Source: Bacteroidota bacterium
GTDB taxonomy: Bacteria > Bacteroidota > Bacteroidia > AKYH767-A > OLB10
Direction of reading: 5' to 3'
Assembly (NCBI GenBank): GCA_016717325.1
Contig: JADKFV010000003.1
Span: 1 to 64,000 of the forward strand
DNA: 64,000 nucleotides
Shown here: piece after piece, positions 45,859-55,614 of the stretch
How positions within the stretch are numbered: position 1 is the first letter of the stretch
Layout: each line of letters opens with the position of its first letter
Position numbers and translations under genes: made by a program
Notes under the pieces: model-generated
Told to the model about the DNA's origin: nothing
The model's input: the letters and a program-made list of their open reading frames with translations, nothing else
Databases searched by the model: none

Positions 45859-47247
45859 CTACAACAAAGTTCCCCTAAGCAACAACATAGCAATGGTAAA
45901 ATAAATTATCAATCCTGTTACATCTACTAACGTTGCAACAAATGGCGTAGAGGATGTAGCAGGGTCAAAGCCAAATCGTTTTAATAAAAGTGGAAGCATT
46001 GAGCCCATTACTGTTCCCCATGTTACTACACCAACAACAGCGAATGCAACTGTGAAACCAATGAGATACCAATGAGGGCCATAAATGTGTGATATTTGCT
46101 GGAAAATAAATATGCGCATAAAGCCAAGCGTACCCAAAATAAAACCAAGTACTAAACCCGAAATAATTTCGCGTCTCATTATTTTCAACCAGTCGGAAAT
46201 GGTGACTTCGCCAAGTGCCATTGCACGTATTATTAATGTTGATGCCTGCGAACCGCTGTTACCTCCGCTCGACACAATGAGTGGCACAAATAACATCAAC
46301 ACAAGCGCCTTCGAAATTTCGTCTTCGTAATAACTCATGGCCGATGCAGTGAGCAATTCGCCCGCAAATAAAACTATCAACCACACAGCACGCTTACGAA
46401 TCATGAGTGGCAATGGAGTATCCATGTATGGCTCTTCTAATGCTTCTACGGCACCTATTTTTTGTATATCTTCGGTATCTTCCTGTTCGGCAAGTTGCAG
46501 TACATCGTCAATGGTAACTATGCCAAGCAAACGCCCTGCGAGGTCCACCACGGGCAGTGCCACACGGTTGTGTTGTTTAAATTCGGTGATGGTGGTTTCC
46601 TCGTCATCGGTTACATTTAGTGCAACAAATTTTCCATCGCTTATTTCATCTATGCGTGTAGTAACATCGTTAAGCAAAATTTCGCGCACCCGTATATCAT
46701 CAATCAATTTTCCTTTATCATCTACAATATATAGAACATTGAGCGTTTCTTTATCCTCCCCATTTTCGCGAATGTGATCGAGCACTTGCTGCACTGTCCA
46801 GTCGGGGTGTATGGCAATATAATCGGGTGTCATCAATCGCCCTATCGAATTTTCGGGATAACCCAAAAGTGATAATGCTACCACACGCTCTTTTGGAGTA
46901 AGTAAAGTAAGAAGGCGGTTTATATAATCGTTTGGCAATTCTTCGAGCAAGGCAGTGCGCTTATCGGGCGACATGTCGTTTACTATCAATTGCAATTGCC
47001 TGTTTGGCAAAAGGTCGAGCAGTTCTTCCTGCAAATTGAGTTCAAGATTTTCGAAACACTGGTAAGCACTTTCACGATCCATGTGCCGGAACAAAAGCGA
47101 CTGTTGTTGTGGCGATAATTCGGGCAACATATCCACCAATTCATGCACACTGGCATCCTCCAAAGCAAGTTTTATTTTGGGTACATCGTTAGCTTGCAGC
47201 ATGGCCATAAGTTGGTTGTGGGTAGTATTTTCGGCCATGTTCGACAT
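45859..47247 (-). CDS. mgtE: Magnesium transporter MgtE
   Basis: 462 residues. The cytoplasmic N-domain (about 1-130) has repeated superhelical motifs (LPELSPQQQSLLFRHMD, LPNRQLQLIVNDMSPDKRTALLEELPND). Two CBS domains follow (RLMTPDYIAIHPDWTVQQVLDHIRENG and DEISDGKFVALNV ... VVDLAGRLLGIVTIDDVL). The C-terminal five-helix channel contains VPLIVSSGGNSGSQASTLIIRAMALGEV, the conserved pore segment of MgtE. It imports Mg2+ in a concentration-gated manner. MAENTTHN three residues in is an alternative start. Confidence 0.93.
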   Translation of the reverse strand: MSNMAENTTHNQLMAMLQANDVPKIKLALEDASVHELVDMLPELSPQQQSLLFRHMDRESAYQCFENLELNLQEELLDLLPNRQLQLIVNDMSPDKRTALLEELPNDYINRLLTLLTPKERVVALSLLGYPENSIGRLMTPDYIAIHPDWTVQQVLDHIRENGEDKETLNVLYIVDDKGKLIDDIRVREILLNDVTTRIDEISDGKFVALNVTDDEETTITEFKQHNRVALPVVDLAGRLLGIVTIDDVLQLAEQEDTEDIQKIGAVEALEEPYMDTPLPLMIRKRAVWLIVLFAGELLTASAMSYYEDEISKALVLMLFVPLIVSSGGNSGSQASTLIIRAMALGEVTISDWLKIMRREIISGLVLGFILGTLGFMRIFIFQQISHIYGPHWYLIGFTVAFAVVGVVTWGTVMGSMLPLLLKRFGFDPATSSTPFVATLVDVTGLIIYFTIAMLLLRGTLL

Positions 47248-47402
47248 AAGTACGATTTACATTTTTTGCTTTTATTAATGTGCGCAAAAGTAAAATTTTA
47301 CTGCATTAATTTTTTAACTACACTAACATTTAATATTGGCGATATTGGCCCTGAAAGTTTTAGCAATCAAAAGTGGATTCATTTTTTATTCAGTAATGCG
47401 CG

Positions 47403-47432
47403 TTGTATGGTAAAAAGTATTTTTTACATTTG
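47403..47432 (+). promoter_or_regulatory. Bacteroidota promoter for the thioredoxin-like gene
   Basis: TTG (47403-47405), 19-base spacer, TACATTTG (47425-47432); the ATG at 47459 follows after 26 bases. Confidence 0.6.
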
Positions 47433-47458
47433 ACGTTCAAATTTTAAAAAACAGTAGA

Positions 47459-47953
47459 ATGAAAGGATTAATTTTTTGTGCCATGTTAGGATTGGCAACG
47501 TTAACCATGCAAGCACAACCTATGCGTCAAGGGCCGGCAGGGCAGCCTGGCGAAGCAGCACCGCTCATTAAAATTAAAGAATGGCTCAATACCGACAAGG
47601 CTGTAAAGTTGCAAGAGAAGCCCATGCTTATCGATTTTTGGGCAACATGGTGTGGCCCATGTCGTGCCGCTATACCACACATGAATGAATTGGCAAAAGA
47701 ATTTAAAGGCAAAATGGATTTTCTTTCACTAACAGCCGAAGATCGTGCTAAGGTCGATCCATTTTTAAAAACCACCACTTTCGAATCGTATGTAGTAACC
47801 GATTTTAACCGCGAAACCAGCGCTGCATGGGGCATTTCGGGTATACCGCACATAGTTATTATTGATGCCAAAGGAATAGTTATCTGGCGCGGTCACCCTT
47901 CAAATCTCAATCGCGAAATGATTGACAATTTTCTAAAAACCGGAAAAATATAA
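47459..47953 (+). CDS. Exported TlpA-like thioredoxin-domain protein
   Basis: 164 residues with signal peptide about 1-19 (MKGLIFCAMLGLATLTMQAQ). The active site FWATWCGPCRAAIPHMNELAKEF holds CGPC, and GISGIPHIVIIDAKGIVIWRGHP contains the cis-Pro loop. TlpA/ResA-like thiol-disulphide oxidoreductases act in the periplasm in protein oxidation or reduction. There is no N-terminal membrane anchor beyond the signal. A strong terminator follows. Confidence 0.9.
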   Translation: MKGLIFCAMLGLATLTMQAQPMRQGPAGQPGEAAPLIKIKEWLNTDKAVKLQEKPMLIDFWATWCGPCRAAIPHMNELAKEFKGKMDFLSLTAEDRAKVDPFLKTTTFESYVVTDFNRETSAAWGISGIPHIVIIDAKGIVIWRGHPSNLNREMIDNFLKTGKI

Positions 47954-47980
47954 AACAACTATTTTGTTTCTTATAAATAA

Positions 47981-48008
47981 AAGGCAGGGATTACTCTCTG
48001 CCTTTTTT
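47981..48008 (+). terminator. Intrinsic terminator
   Basis: AAGGCAG (47981-47987) pairs with CTGCCTT (47998-48004), followed by a T run. Confidence 0.85.
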
Positions 48009-48019
48009 ACTTTTGTGCC

Positions 48020-48976
48020 ATGCAGCAAAAAGTACTCATGATTGATACATTGCACGAAGTGTTTGCAACGCGGTTGTTGTCAGCAGGTTTCGCTTGTGTG
48101 GATGCTTCTATTTGGACAAAAGAAGAAATCATGAATCAATTGCACGAATATGAAGGGTTAGCATTGCGCAGCCGTTTTAAAATTACGCGAGAAGAAATAG
48201 ATGCTGCAACAAAATTGAAATTTATAGCACGGGCCGGTGCGGGTCTCGAGAACATCGACACTCAGTATGCTAAGTCAAAAAATATTGTTTACTTCAATTC
48301 TCCCGAAGGCAATCGCGATTCGGTGGCCGAACATGCTTTGGGAATGTTGCTGATGTTATTGCATAAATTAAATATAGCCCGAGCCGAAGTGCAACACAAT
48401 ATTTGGAATCGCAAATCGAATTGGGGAAATGAGCTGGGCGACAAAACTATGGCGCTTATCGGTTTTGGAAATATGGGAAGCACATTTGCAAAAAAACTTC
48501 AATCGCTCAGCTGCAAAATTATTGCCTACGATCCTTACATTACTATCGACAATAATTTGTTTCCTTTTGTAACACAAGTTGAAATGGGGGAAGTATTTGA
48601 ACATGCCGATATAGTAAGCCTGCACACACCGCTCACTGCCGAAACCACACACTTAATAAACGATGACTATATACGCAGATTTGCTAAGGCGATAGTTTTA
48701 ATAAATACGGCACGTGGCAAAAATGTGGATACCGATGCATTGACAAAAGGTATAGAAAGCGGCAAAGTTGCAGGGGCATGCCTCGATGTTTTAGAATTTG
48801 AACCTGTAACTTTCGAGCAAATGAATTTCGACCAATTGCCTCCTTCATTTAAATATTTGCAAAGCCACCCTCAGGTTATAATCACTCCTCACATAGCGGG
48901 GTGGACGCATCAATCGAATTTTAAAATTGCCGATGTGCTGGCAACCAAAATAATAAATCATTTCTCAATTAAATAA
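48020..48976 (+). CDS. D-isomer-specific 2-hydroxyacid dehydrogenase (SerA-like)
   Basis: 318 residues. The substrate domain is at the N-terminus, with KFIARAGAGLENIDTQYAKSKNI; the NAD-binding Rossmann fold has MALIGFGNMGSTFAKKL (GxGxxG), the acidic residue in AYDPY and INTARGKNVDTDALTKGIESGKVAGACLDVLE, then TPHIAGWTHQ with the catalytic His. The family oxidises D-2-hydroxyacids, for example 3-phosphoglycerate in serine synthesis, but there is no ACT regulatory domain, so the substrate is uncertain. The stop lies 12 bases before the GH92 start. Confidence 0.87.
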   Translation: MQQKVLMIDTLHEVFATRLLSAGFACVDASIWTKEEIMNQLHEYEGLALRSRFKITREEIDAATKLKFIARAGAGLENIDTQYAKSKNIVYFNSPEGNRDSVAEHALGMLLMLLHKLNIARAEVQHNIWNRKSNWGNELGDKTMALIGFGNMGSTFAKKLQSLSCKIIAYDPYITIDNNLFPFVTQVEMGEVFEHADIVSLHTPLTAETTHLINDDYIRRFAKAIVLINTARGKNVDTDALTKGIESGKVAGACLDVLEFEPVTFEQMNFDQLPPSFKYLQSHPQVIITPHIAGWTHQSNFKIADVLATKIINHFSIK

Positions 48977-48988
48977 TATATCAACTAT

Positions 48989-51925
48989 ATGTGTATACGT
49001 AAACTGCTTTTAGTTTGTTCACTATTAATAATTTCTTTGCAAGCAGCAAATTCGCAAGCAGCAAATTATAAAATAAAAGATTATTCTGCATACGTAAATC
49101 CAATGATTGGCACGGGCGGACATGGTCATACGTTTCCCGGTGCTGCATTTCCGTTTGGCATGATGCAACTTTCGCCCGATACACGCCTCGAGGGTTGGGA
49201 TGGTTGCAGTGGATATCACTTCAGCGATTCTATTGTTTATGGTTTTTCGCATACACATCTTAGCGGAACGGGATGTAGCGATTATGGCGATTTTTTATTT
49301 ATGCCATTTACCGGTAAGGTAGCATGGAAAAATTCGGAATATGCTGATTACTTTAATCACAATAGTGAGCAGGCTATTCCGGGATTATATAAAGTGCATC
49401 TCAATAAATCGAATATTGATGTGGCGCTTGCGGTAACTGCACGCACCGGAATGCACCGTTACGAATTTGCAACAAAAGAAAATAATGGATTGCTGATAGA
49501 CCTTACTCATCGCGATGAGGTATTAAACTCATGGATAGAGGTTGTTAACGATACCTGTATACGTGGCTACCGGAGTTCGAAAGCATGGGCTACAAATCAG
49601 CAACTTTATTTCTATGCTATTTTTAATCAGCTAATTTCAAAGCATTCGCTCAATAATAACGATACCATTCATTCGCAAAAGTATGCCGAAGGAAAAAAAA
49701 TAAAAGCAGCTTTGTTTTTCGATAATCTTAATGCGAAAACTTTGCTGATAAAAGTGGGCATTTCATCGGTAAGTTGCGATGGTGCATTAAAGAATTTGCA
49801 GGCCGAAAACCAAAAATGGAATTTTGACGATGTGGCAAAAAATGCCCGTCAAGCTTGGAATAAAGAGTTAAGCAAAATACAGATTGAAGCAGTGCCAAAA
49901 ACGATGCAGTTGTTTTATACGTCACTTTTCCATTGTATGATAGCTCCCAATATATATAGCGACATCGATGGGCAATACCGCGGTCGCGATGATAAAATTC
50001 ATACTACAAATGCATATACACGTTACACCGTTTTTTCGTTGTGGGATACTTACAGGGCGCTAAATCCTCTGCTTGCACTAATCGATAAAAAGCGTACTGG
50101 CGATTTTGTAAATACATTTATCGACCAATATAAAGAAGGCAAATTGTTGCCGGTATGGGAGCTAAGTGCCAACGAAACTTTTTGTATGATTGGCTACCAT
50201 GCCGCTCCAGTTATTACCGATGCATGGATGAAGGATGTTCGTTCTTTCGATGTGAATGATGCTTACAAGGCAATGCGTAAAAGTGGTGATACTTCACTGT
50301 ACGGCCTCGATTTTTATAAAGGTAATTTATACCTCACCAACGATGTGGAGCATGAAAGCGTAAGCAAAAATCTGGAGTATGCTTATGACGATTGGTGTGT
50401 ATCGCAAATGGCAAAAGTTGTAAATGAATTAGGCGATATGGATAGATACACCAAGCGATCGTTGTCGTATCGAAATTTGTTTGATAACGAAACCAAATTT
50501 ATTCGTGGCCGCACCAATGGTACATGGTATGCACCATTCAATCCTCGCGAAGTGAATAATTATTACACTGAGGCCAATGCGTGGCAGTATAATTTTTATG
50601 TTCCACACGATATGACAAATTTTATGAATTTGTATGGTGGTAAAGATGCGTTTGCTTCAAAGTTAGATCAGCTATTTACCGCACCAACTTTATTAAACGG
50701 CAGGCAACAGGCTGACATTACAGGGCTTGTGGGCCAGTATGCACATGGCAACGAACCAAGCCATCAAATTGCTTATTTATATGACTATTGTGACCAGCCA
50801 TACAAAACACAATATTATGTAAACAGAATGTGTACCGAAATGTATAACACTACTCCCGATGGATTGTGTGGCAACGAAGATTGTGGACAAATGTCGGCCT
50901 GGTATGTATTGAGTGCATTGGGATTGTACGAAGTGTGCCCGGGCAACAACCAATATTCAATTGGTACACCACAAGTAGATGAAGCTGTTATTTATTTAGA
51001 AAATGGTAAGAGCATAGAAATAAAAGCTGCCGGCAGAGAGAAAGTTTATATCGATAAAATAAAATTGAACAAGAAAGTATATAGTAACAGTTATTTCGAA
51101 TATAATGATTTAAAGAATGGAGCAAAAATAAATTTTACATTTTGCGATTCGCTCAAAGCAGCCTCTCAGGCAAAAGATTTTACCCCACCACACACCGAAG
51201 TGGTGTATGATAGATTTATTGAAGTGCCGGTTATTAAGTTTAGTTCGCGCACATTTTTCGATAGCTTATTAATCACTGTGGAACATCCCGACAAGGATGC
51301 CGAAATTTATGTGATGCACACCAATAAACCTCAGTATCGCAAAGCACGTTTGTACACTGCCCCTTTTTATGTTGACACTACGTGCTTTATAAAGGCATTT
51401 GCGAAATCGAAAAAAGGCCCGTTTTCGGCTGCGGTGCAAAGCGATGTTTTCGAAATGATAAAAGGACGGAACATAAAAACCCTTACCAAATACGACCCAC
51501 AGTATGATGGTGGTGGCGACCTGGCATTGATTGATGGCATACATGGCGATAAGGAATTTCGTAAAGGCAGTTGGCAAGGCTACTCCGGGGTGGGCCTCGA
51601 AGCTATAGTCGATTTAGGAAAAACAGATAGTGTGCACAAAGTTGCTGCAACTTTTTTACACGATCAAAGTCCATGGATTTTTGCTCCCCGCGAAATGACC
51701 GTTTATCAATCGAATGATGGTGTTCATTTTGATGTGGTTGCATCGGCTACCAATAATATCAGCGACACAACCACAACGCCCACATTGGTAAAGATGAAAG
51801 TTGATGTTTCTATTTACACTCGCTACATAAAAGTGGTAGCACCTGATTATGGAAAATTACCACCGTGGCATTTAAGTCCGGGCGAGCCTGCATGGCTATT
51901 TGTGGATGAAATTGATGTTCATTAG
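48989..51925 (+). CDS. GH92 family glycosidase (alpha-mannosidase-like), exported
   Basis: 978 residues with signal peptide about 1-22 (LLVCSLLIISLQAANSQ). VNPMIGTGGHGHTFPGAAFPFGMMQLSPDTR is the N-terminal GH92 signature, and GLCGNEDCGQMSAWYVLSALGLYEVCPGNNQYSIGTP carries the catalytic-domain Glu/Asp and calcium region. GH92 enzymes are calcium-dependent exo-alpha-mannosidases, abundant in Bacteroidota. Residues about 760-840 form a chitobiase-like Ig fold and the last 150 a F5/8 type C (discoidin-like) sugar-binding module. No T9SS tail is visible, so periplasmic location is likely. Translated together with the preceding dehydrogenase (12-base gap). Confidence 0.93.
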   Translation: MCIRKLLLVCSLLIISLQAANSQAANYKIKDYSAYVNPMIGTGGHGHTFPGAAFPFGMMQLSPDTRLEGWDGCSGYHFSDSIVYGFSHTHLSGTGCSDYGDFLFMPFTGKVAWKNSEYADYFNHNSEQAIPGLYKVHLNKSNIDVALAVTARTGMHRYEFATKENNGLLIDLTHRDEVLNSWIEVVNDTCIRGYRSSKAWATNQQLYFYAIFNQLISKHSLNNNDTIHSQKYAEGKKIKAALFFDNLNAKTLLIKVGISSVSCDGALKNLQAENQKWNFDDVAKNARQAWNKELSKIQIEAVPKTMQLFYTSLFHCMIAPNIYSDIDGQYRGRDDKIHTTNAYTRYTVFSLWDTYRALNPLLALIDKKRTGDFVNTFIDQYKEGKLLPVWELSANETFCMIGYHAAPVITDAWMKDVRSFDVNDAYKAMRKSGDTSLYGLDFYKGNLYLTNDVEHESVSKNLEYAYDDWCVSQMAKVVNELGDMDRYTKRSLSYRNLFDNETKFIRGRTNGTWYAPFNPREVNNYYTEANAWQYNFYVPHDMTNFMNLYGGKDAFASKLDQLFTAPTLLNGRQQADITGLVGQYAHGNEPSHQIAYLYDYCDQPYKTQYYVNRMCTEMYNTTPDGLCGNEDCGQMSAWYVLSALGLYEVCPGNNQYSIGTPQVDEAVIYLENGKSIEIKAAGREKVYIDKIKLNKKVYSNSYFEYNDLKNGAKINFTFCDSLKAASQAKDFTPPHTEVVYDRFIEVPVIKFSSRTFFDSLLITVEHPDKDAEIYVMHTNKPQYRKARLYTAPFYVDTTCFIKAFAKSKKGPFSAAVQSDVFEMIKGRNIKTLTKYDPQYDGGGDLALIDGIHGDKEFRKGSWQGYSGVGLEAIVDLGKTDSVHKVAATFLHDQSPWIFAPREMTVYQSNDGVHFDVVASATNNISDTTTTPTLVKMKVDVSIYTRYIKVVAPDYGKLPPWHLSPGEPAWLFVDEIDVH

Positions 51926-51934
51926 TTATTGGGT

Positions 51935-52060
51935 TATTTTGTTATTTGGTTTTTAAGTTAATAAGTTATTCTGTTATTAAGGTATTGTGTTATTAAAGAA
52001 ATGGGTTTTTGTTTGTTGGGTTGTTAGTTGGTTGTACTACTTCTTTTTTTGATTAACTAT
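51935..52060. repeat. Low-complexity GTTATT-rich tract
   Basis: Iterations of GTTATT and GTTATTAAG followed by TTGTTGGGTTGTTAGTTGG, with no gene. It resembles the tract upstream of the SprB gene at 40345 in composition but not in exact unit. Confidence 0.45.
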
Positions 52061-52163
52061 GGATAGCAATTGAAGGCAATTAATTTTTAAATTGATAATG
52101 ACACAATCGATAAAATCAGAAAATAAATTTCAAACTAAAACACCTTTATATATTTGTACAAAA

Positions 52164-53165
52164 ATGAAAAATATGCAAACAAAGTATTTTTTGGGCGCCA
52201 CACTTGCAATTTTTTTTGCAGCTTGTGGTAACAACCCAAAAGAATCTAACGATGATACCAACACTAAAACTGAGGTGGCAAAAATTGTCCTGCCTGAGTT
52301 TGATGCCGATAGCGCTTATATGTGGGTAAAGGCGCAATGTGATTTTGGCCCGCGCATACCCGGCACCAAGGCGCATGCCGATGCAGTGACATTTTTATCC
52401 GGTAAATTGAAAACGTATACTGATACAGTTATAATTCAAAAAGCACCGGTAAAAACTTTTGATGGCAAAGCATTCACTATGCAAAATATTATTGCATCGT
52501 TCAATCCGTCAAACACAAACAGAGTTTTGTTGTGTGCACATTTCGATACGCGCCCGTGGGCCGATGGTGAAGAAACCGATAAGTACAAACCCTTTATGAG
52601 TGCCGATGATGGCCCCACTGGAGCAGCCGTACTTATTGAAGTTGCCCGTCAATTGCAAAAACAAAACACGCAACTCGGAGTAGATATTATTCTGCTTGAT
52701 ATGGAAGATTATGGCCAGGAACAGGATGATACACGTTATCCGCAACAGGAAAACACATGGTGTATGGGTTCACAATACTGGGCACGCAATCCTCATGTAA
52801 AACCATACAATGCCCGGTACGGAATTTTACTCGATATGGTTGGCGGGCAAAATGCCGTTTTTCCATTGGAAGGGACTTCGTTGCAATATGCTCCATCGCA
52901 GCAGCGTACAATATGGGATGCTGCAAATTCTTTAGGCTTTTCTAATTTTACATATGCACAAACCAATCCCACCATTGACGACCATTTATACATCAATACC
53001 ATTGCAGGAATTCCAACAGTTGATATAGTTCATTACGATATTTCAAAATCAGGTTACGCATTTTGGCATCATCGCCAATCGGATACAATGCAAAATATCG
53101 ATGCCAAAACATTGAAGCAAGTAGGGCAAACTATTTTATATGTGCTGTCGCAAACTGCGTTGTAA
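52164..53165 (+). CDS. M28 family zinc peptidase lipoprotein (glutaminyl cyclase-like)
   Basis: 333 residues from ATG 52164; upstream in-frame ATGs (52092, 52098) would add a polar leader before the lipoprotein signal FLGATLAIFFAACGN (lipobox Cys near residue 18). Zinc ligands and core motifs of M28 are visible: LLCAHFDTRPWAD, SADDGPTGAAVLIEVARQL, ILLDMEDYGQEQDD, TIDDHLYINTIAGIPTVDIVHYD. The pattern fits glutaminyl-peptide cyclotransferase-like members, which can cyclise N-terminal Gln after signal cleavage, a reaction linked to T9SS-secreted proteins ending their signal at Q. The lipid anchor suggests a periplasmic face. A terminator follows. Confidence 0.87.
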   Translation: MKNMQTKYFLGATLAIFFAACGNNPKESNDDTNTKTEVAKIVLPEFDADSAYMWVKAQCDFGPRIPGTKAHADAVTFLSGKLKTYTDTVIIQKAPVKTFDGKAFTMQNIIASFNPSNTNRVLLCAHFDTRPWADGEETDKYKPFMSADDGPTGAAVLIEVARQLQKQNTQLGVDIILLDMEDYGQEQDDTRYPQQENTWCMGSQYWARNPHVKPYNARYGILLDMVGGQNAVFPLEGTSLQYAPSQQRTIWDAANSLGFSNFTYAQTNPTIDDHLYINTIAGIPTVDIVHYDISKSGYAFWHHRQSDTMQNIDAKTLKQVGQTILYVLSQTAL

Positions 53166-53185
53166 TTAAAAAGTTATAGGCAAAA

Positions 53186-53214
53186 AAAATCCCGCATAAA
53201 GCGGGATTTTTTTT
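53186..53214. terminator. Bidirectional intrinsic terminator
   Basis: AAAATCCCGC (53186-53195) pairs with GCGGGATTTT (53201-53210), with a T run on each strand, between convergent genes. Confidence 0.92.
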
Positions 53215-53227
53215 GGAAATATTTTTT

Positions 53228-53893
53228 TTAATCCACATTGTTCAATGTGTCTTTTATTTCTTGTACTATTTTCATTTGCTCTTCCGCCTTTGCTTTTGCT
53301 TCGGACTGTTGTTTTATGTTGTCTTCTATATCGCGCTCAGCATCCTTTATTTTCTCTTTATAGTTTGCAATGTCTTTTTCTAAACGCGATTTACGGTCAA
53401 CCAAATCTTGCGATTTATCGTTACGTTTCTCAAGCTCTTTAGTGGCATCTTTCAATTTTTCTTCCACCATTTTCTTTTTTATACCAATAGCAAAGTCATA
53501 AATAATTTTCTTTACTGCAACGGCTTCGGTTTCCATTCGTGCAGTATTGATGTATTGTCCGTCTTTCACAAATGCAGCTGTAATGCGCACTCCGGCCTTG
53601 TCGTCCATCAATCGTGAAAAAACAGCCATAGGTGTTGCACTCAACGATGGAAACATCGCATTTGAAACGGTGATATCATTTTTGTCGACCACAATTTTAC
53701 CTTTTTGGTCTTCTAAATATTTTTTCCAGGCCTTCATTACTGTTTTATATTCGGCCCCTTCAATAAAAACTGTAAAGGTTGGATTAATAGCACCACCAAT
53801 ATTTTCATCGGCTTCGCTTACAACGGTTTTTTGTGCAAATGACATGAAACTACATGCCATTAAAACTGCAAATGCTAAGATTTTAAATTTCAT
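53228..53893 (-). CDS. Exported coiled-coil protein of unknown function
   Basis: 221 residues from ATG 53893 (signal MKFKILAFAVLMACSFMSFAQ); an upstream ATG at 53929 adds 12 polar residues and is not preferred. The middle (FTVFIEGAEYKTVMKAWKKYLEDQKGKIVV ... AMFPSLSATPMAVFSRLMDD) is a compact beta-rich domain; from about residue 140 on the chain is highly charged and helical (EEKLKDATKELEKRNDKSQDLVDRKSRLEKDIANYKEKIKDAERD), a coiled coil. Function unknown; the family appears Bacteroidota-specific. Confidence 0.72.
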   Translation of the reverse strand: MKFKILAFAVLMACSFMSFAQKTVVSEADENIGGAINPTFTVFIEGAEYKTVMKAWKKYLEDQKGKIVVDKNDITVSNAMFPSLSATPMAVFSRLMDDKAGVRITAAFVKDGQYINTARMETEAVAVKKIIYDFAIGIKKKMVEEKLKDATKELEKRNDKSQDLVDRKSRLEKDIANYKEKIKDAERDIEDNIKQQSEAKAKAEEQMKIVQEIKDTLNNVD

Positions 53894-53977
53894 ATTTTTA
53901 TTTTTTTTATTTTGTAAGATGACAGGCAACTACTGTGCCTTAATGATTTTTATTTAATGAATATTGCGTGTCTATAA

Positions 53978-55456
53978 TTATTCCTTTACCCAGGTTACAG
54001 TGTCCTTCTCATCTTTCAAACGGATATTTAACTTCAACAATTCATCACGAATTTTATCGGACGTGGCAAAGTCTTTATTGTTGCGGGCTGTAGCCCTCAT
54101 CGATATAATAAGTTGCATAAGCCCATCTGTTTCACTTGCCGATGACTGTTCTTTTTCATTTTGTAACCCGAGAATTTCGAAAACAAATGTATTGGATAAT
54201 TTACGTAAGCTTTCGATATCGTCACTCGTTACTTTTTCGGTTCCGGCATAAGCCGAATTTACAATACGCACCATTTCGAACAAATGCGAAATTACTATAG
54301 CCGTGTTCATATCGTCATTCATGGCGGCATAGCATGCATTGCTGATACTTGAAACATCCACCGTTGAACTATCAGCAGGCTTCAGTTTTTCAATCAAATC
54401 AACTGAGTTCATAATTCGTTGCAATGCCTTTTCGGCAGCTTGTAAACCTTCGTTGCTAAAATCTAACGGGCTGCGATAATGTGCCTGCATCAAAAAGAAA
54501 CGAATCGTCATGCCATTGTATGCTTGCAGAAGCAAGGGATGCGAACCGTCAAAAAATTGCTCGAGGTTAATAAAGTTGCCAAGGCTTTTACCCATCTTTT
54601 GTCCGTTGATGGTTATCATATTATTATGCATCCAGTATTTTACCGGACTTACACCATTGCAACTTTTCGATTGCGCAATCTCACCTTCGTGATGTGGAAA
54701 AAGTAAATCCATACCGCCACCATGAATATCGAAAGTGGTACCAAGATATTTCGCACTCATTGCACTGCACTCAATATGCCATCCCGGAAAACCATCGCTC
54801 CAGGGCGAAGGCCATCGCATAATATGTTCGAGCGAAGCTTTTTTCCATAAAGCAAAATCGGGAGCATTACGTTTTTCTTCCTGCCCTTCTAACTCACGCT
54901 TTTCATTACCGGCACCGGCCAATAACTCTTCTACCACCCGGCCCGATAACTCGCCATATGGATAATCAACATTGTATTTTACTACATCAAGATAAACTGA
55001 GCCATTACTTTCATAAGCATAACCATTGGCGATAATTTTTTTTATCATTTCAACCTGCTCAATAATATGACCCGATGCACGTGGTTCTATACTCACATGA
55101 TTATTATTGAGTGCTCGCATTGCATCATGAAACTGAGAAGTATACAGCTCAACAATTTCCATAGGTTCTAATTGTTCGAGCCGTGCTTTTTTTGCAATCT
55201 TATCTTCGCCCTCATCGGCATCATTTTCCAGATGACCCACATCGGTTATATTCCGCACGTAACGCACTTTGTATCCAAGATGCCTTAAATATCGTGACAA
55301 AATATCGAAAGTTGTATAGGGACGTGCATGTCCCAAATGTGGCGATCCGTATACCGTTGGTCCACATACATACATTCCTACAAAAGGCGAATTGATAGGT
55401 ATAAACTGCTCCTTGGTGCGTGTTAGCGAATTGGTAATGTAGAGTGGATGCTCCAT
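53978..55456 (-). CDS. cysS: Cysteinyl-tRNA synthetase
   Basis: 492 residues from ATG 55456; the frame extends 36 residues upstream, but MEHPLYITNSLTRTKEQFIP is the family's usual N-terminus. CGPTVYGSPHLGHARPYTTFD holds the HIGH box and first zinc Cys; FPGWHIECSAMSAKYLG and HGGGMDLLFPHHEGEIAQS supply further zinc ligands; KMGKSLGNFINL is the KMSKS box. The C-terminal helical domain ends the protein. Cytoplasmic, charges tRNA-Cys. Reading frame intact. Confidence 0.96.
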   Translation of the reverse strand: MEHPLYITNSLTRTKEQFIPINSPFVGMYVCGPTVYGSPHLGHARPYTTFDILSRYLRHLGYKVRYVRNITDVGHLENDADEGEDKIAKKARLEQLEPMEIVELYTSQFHDAMRALNNNHVSIEPRASGHIIEQVEMIKKIIANGYAYESNGSVYLDVVKYNVDYPYGELSGRVVEELLAGAGNEKRELEGQEEKRNAPDFALWKKASLEHIMRWPSPWSDGFPGWHIECSAMSAKYLGTTFDIHGGGMDLLFPHHEGEIAQSKSCNGVSPVKYWMHNNMITINGQKMGKSLGNFINLEQFFDGSHPLLLQAYNGMTIRFFLMQAHYRSPLDFSNEGLQAAEKALQRIMNSVDLIEKLKPADSSTVDVSSISNACYAAMNDDMNTAIVISHLFEMVRIVNSAYAGTEKVTSDDIESLRKLSNTFVFEILGLQNEKEQSSASETDGLMQLIISMRATARNNKDFATSDKIRDELLKLNIRLKDEKDTVTWVKE

Positions 55457-55614
55457 AATAATAAATGATTTATTTTGAGTTGCGAATATAAGCGCTAAAA
55501 TATTGGCTGGCAATAATTCGCAATTAATGATGCATGAATATTTTGATGATGATAATACGAACAACCACTAATAAGAAGCGTTTTACTAAGCTGCTAAATA
55601 CAAAATGGAAAAAA

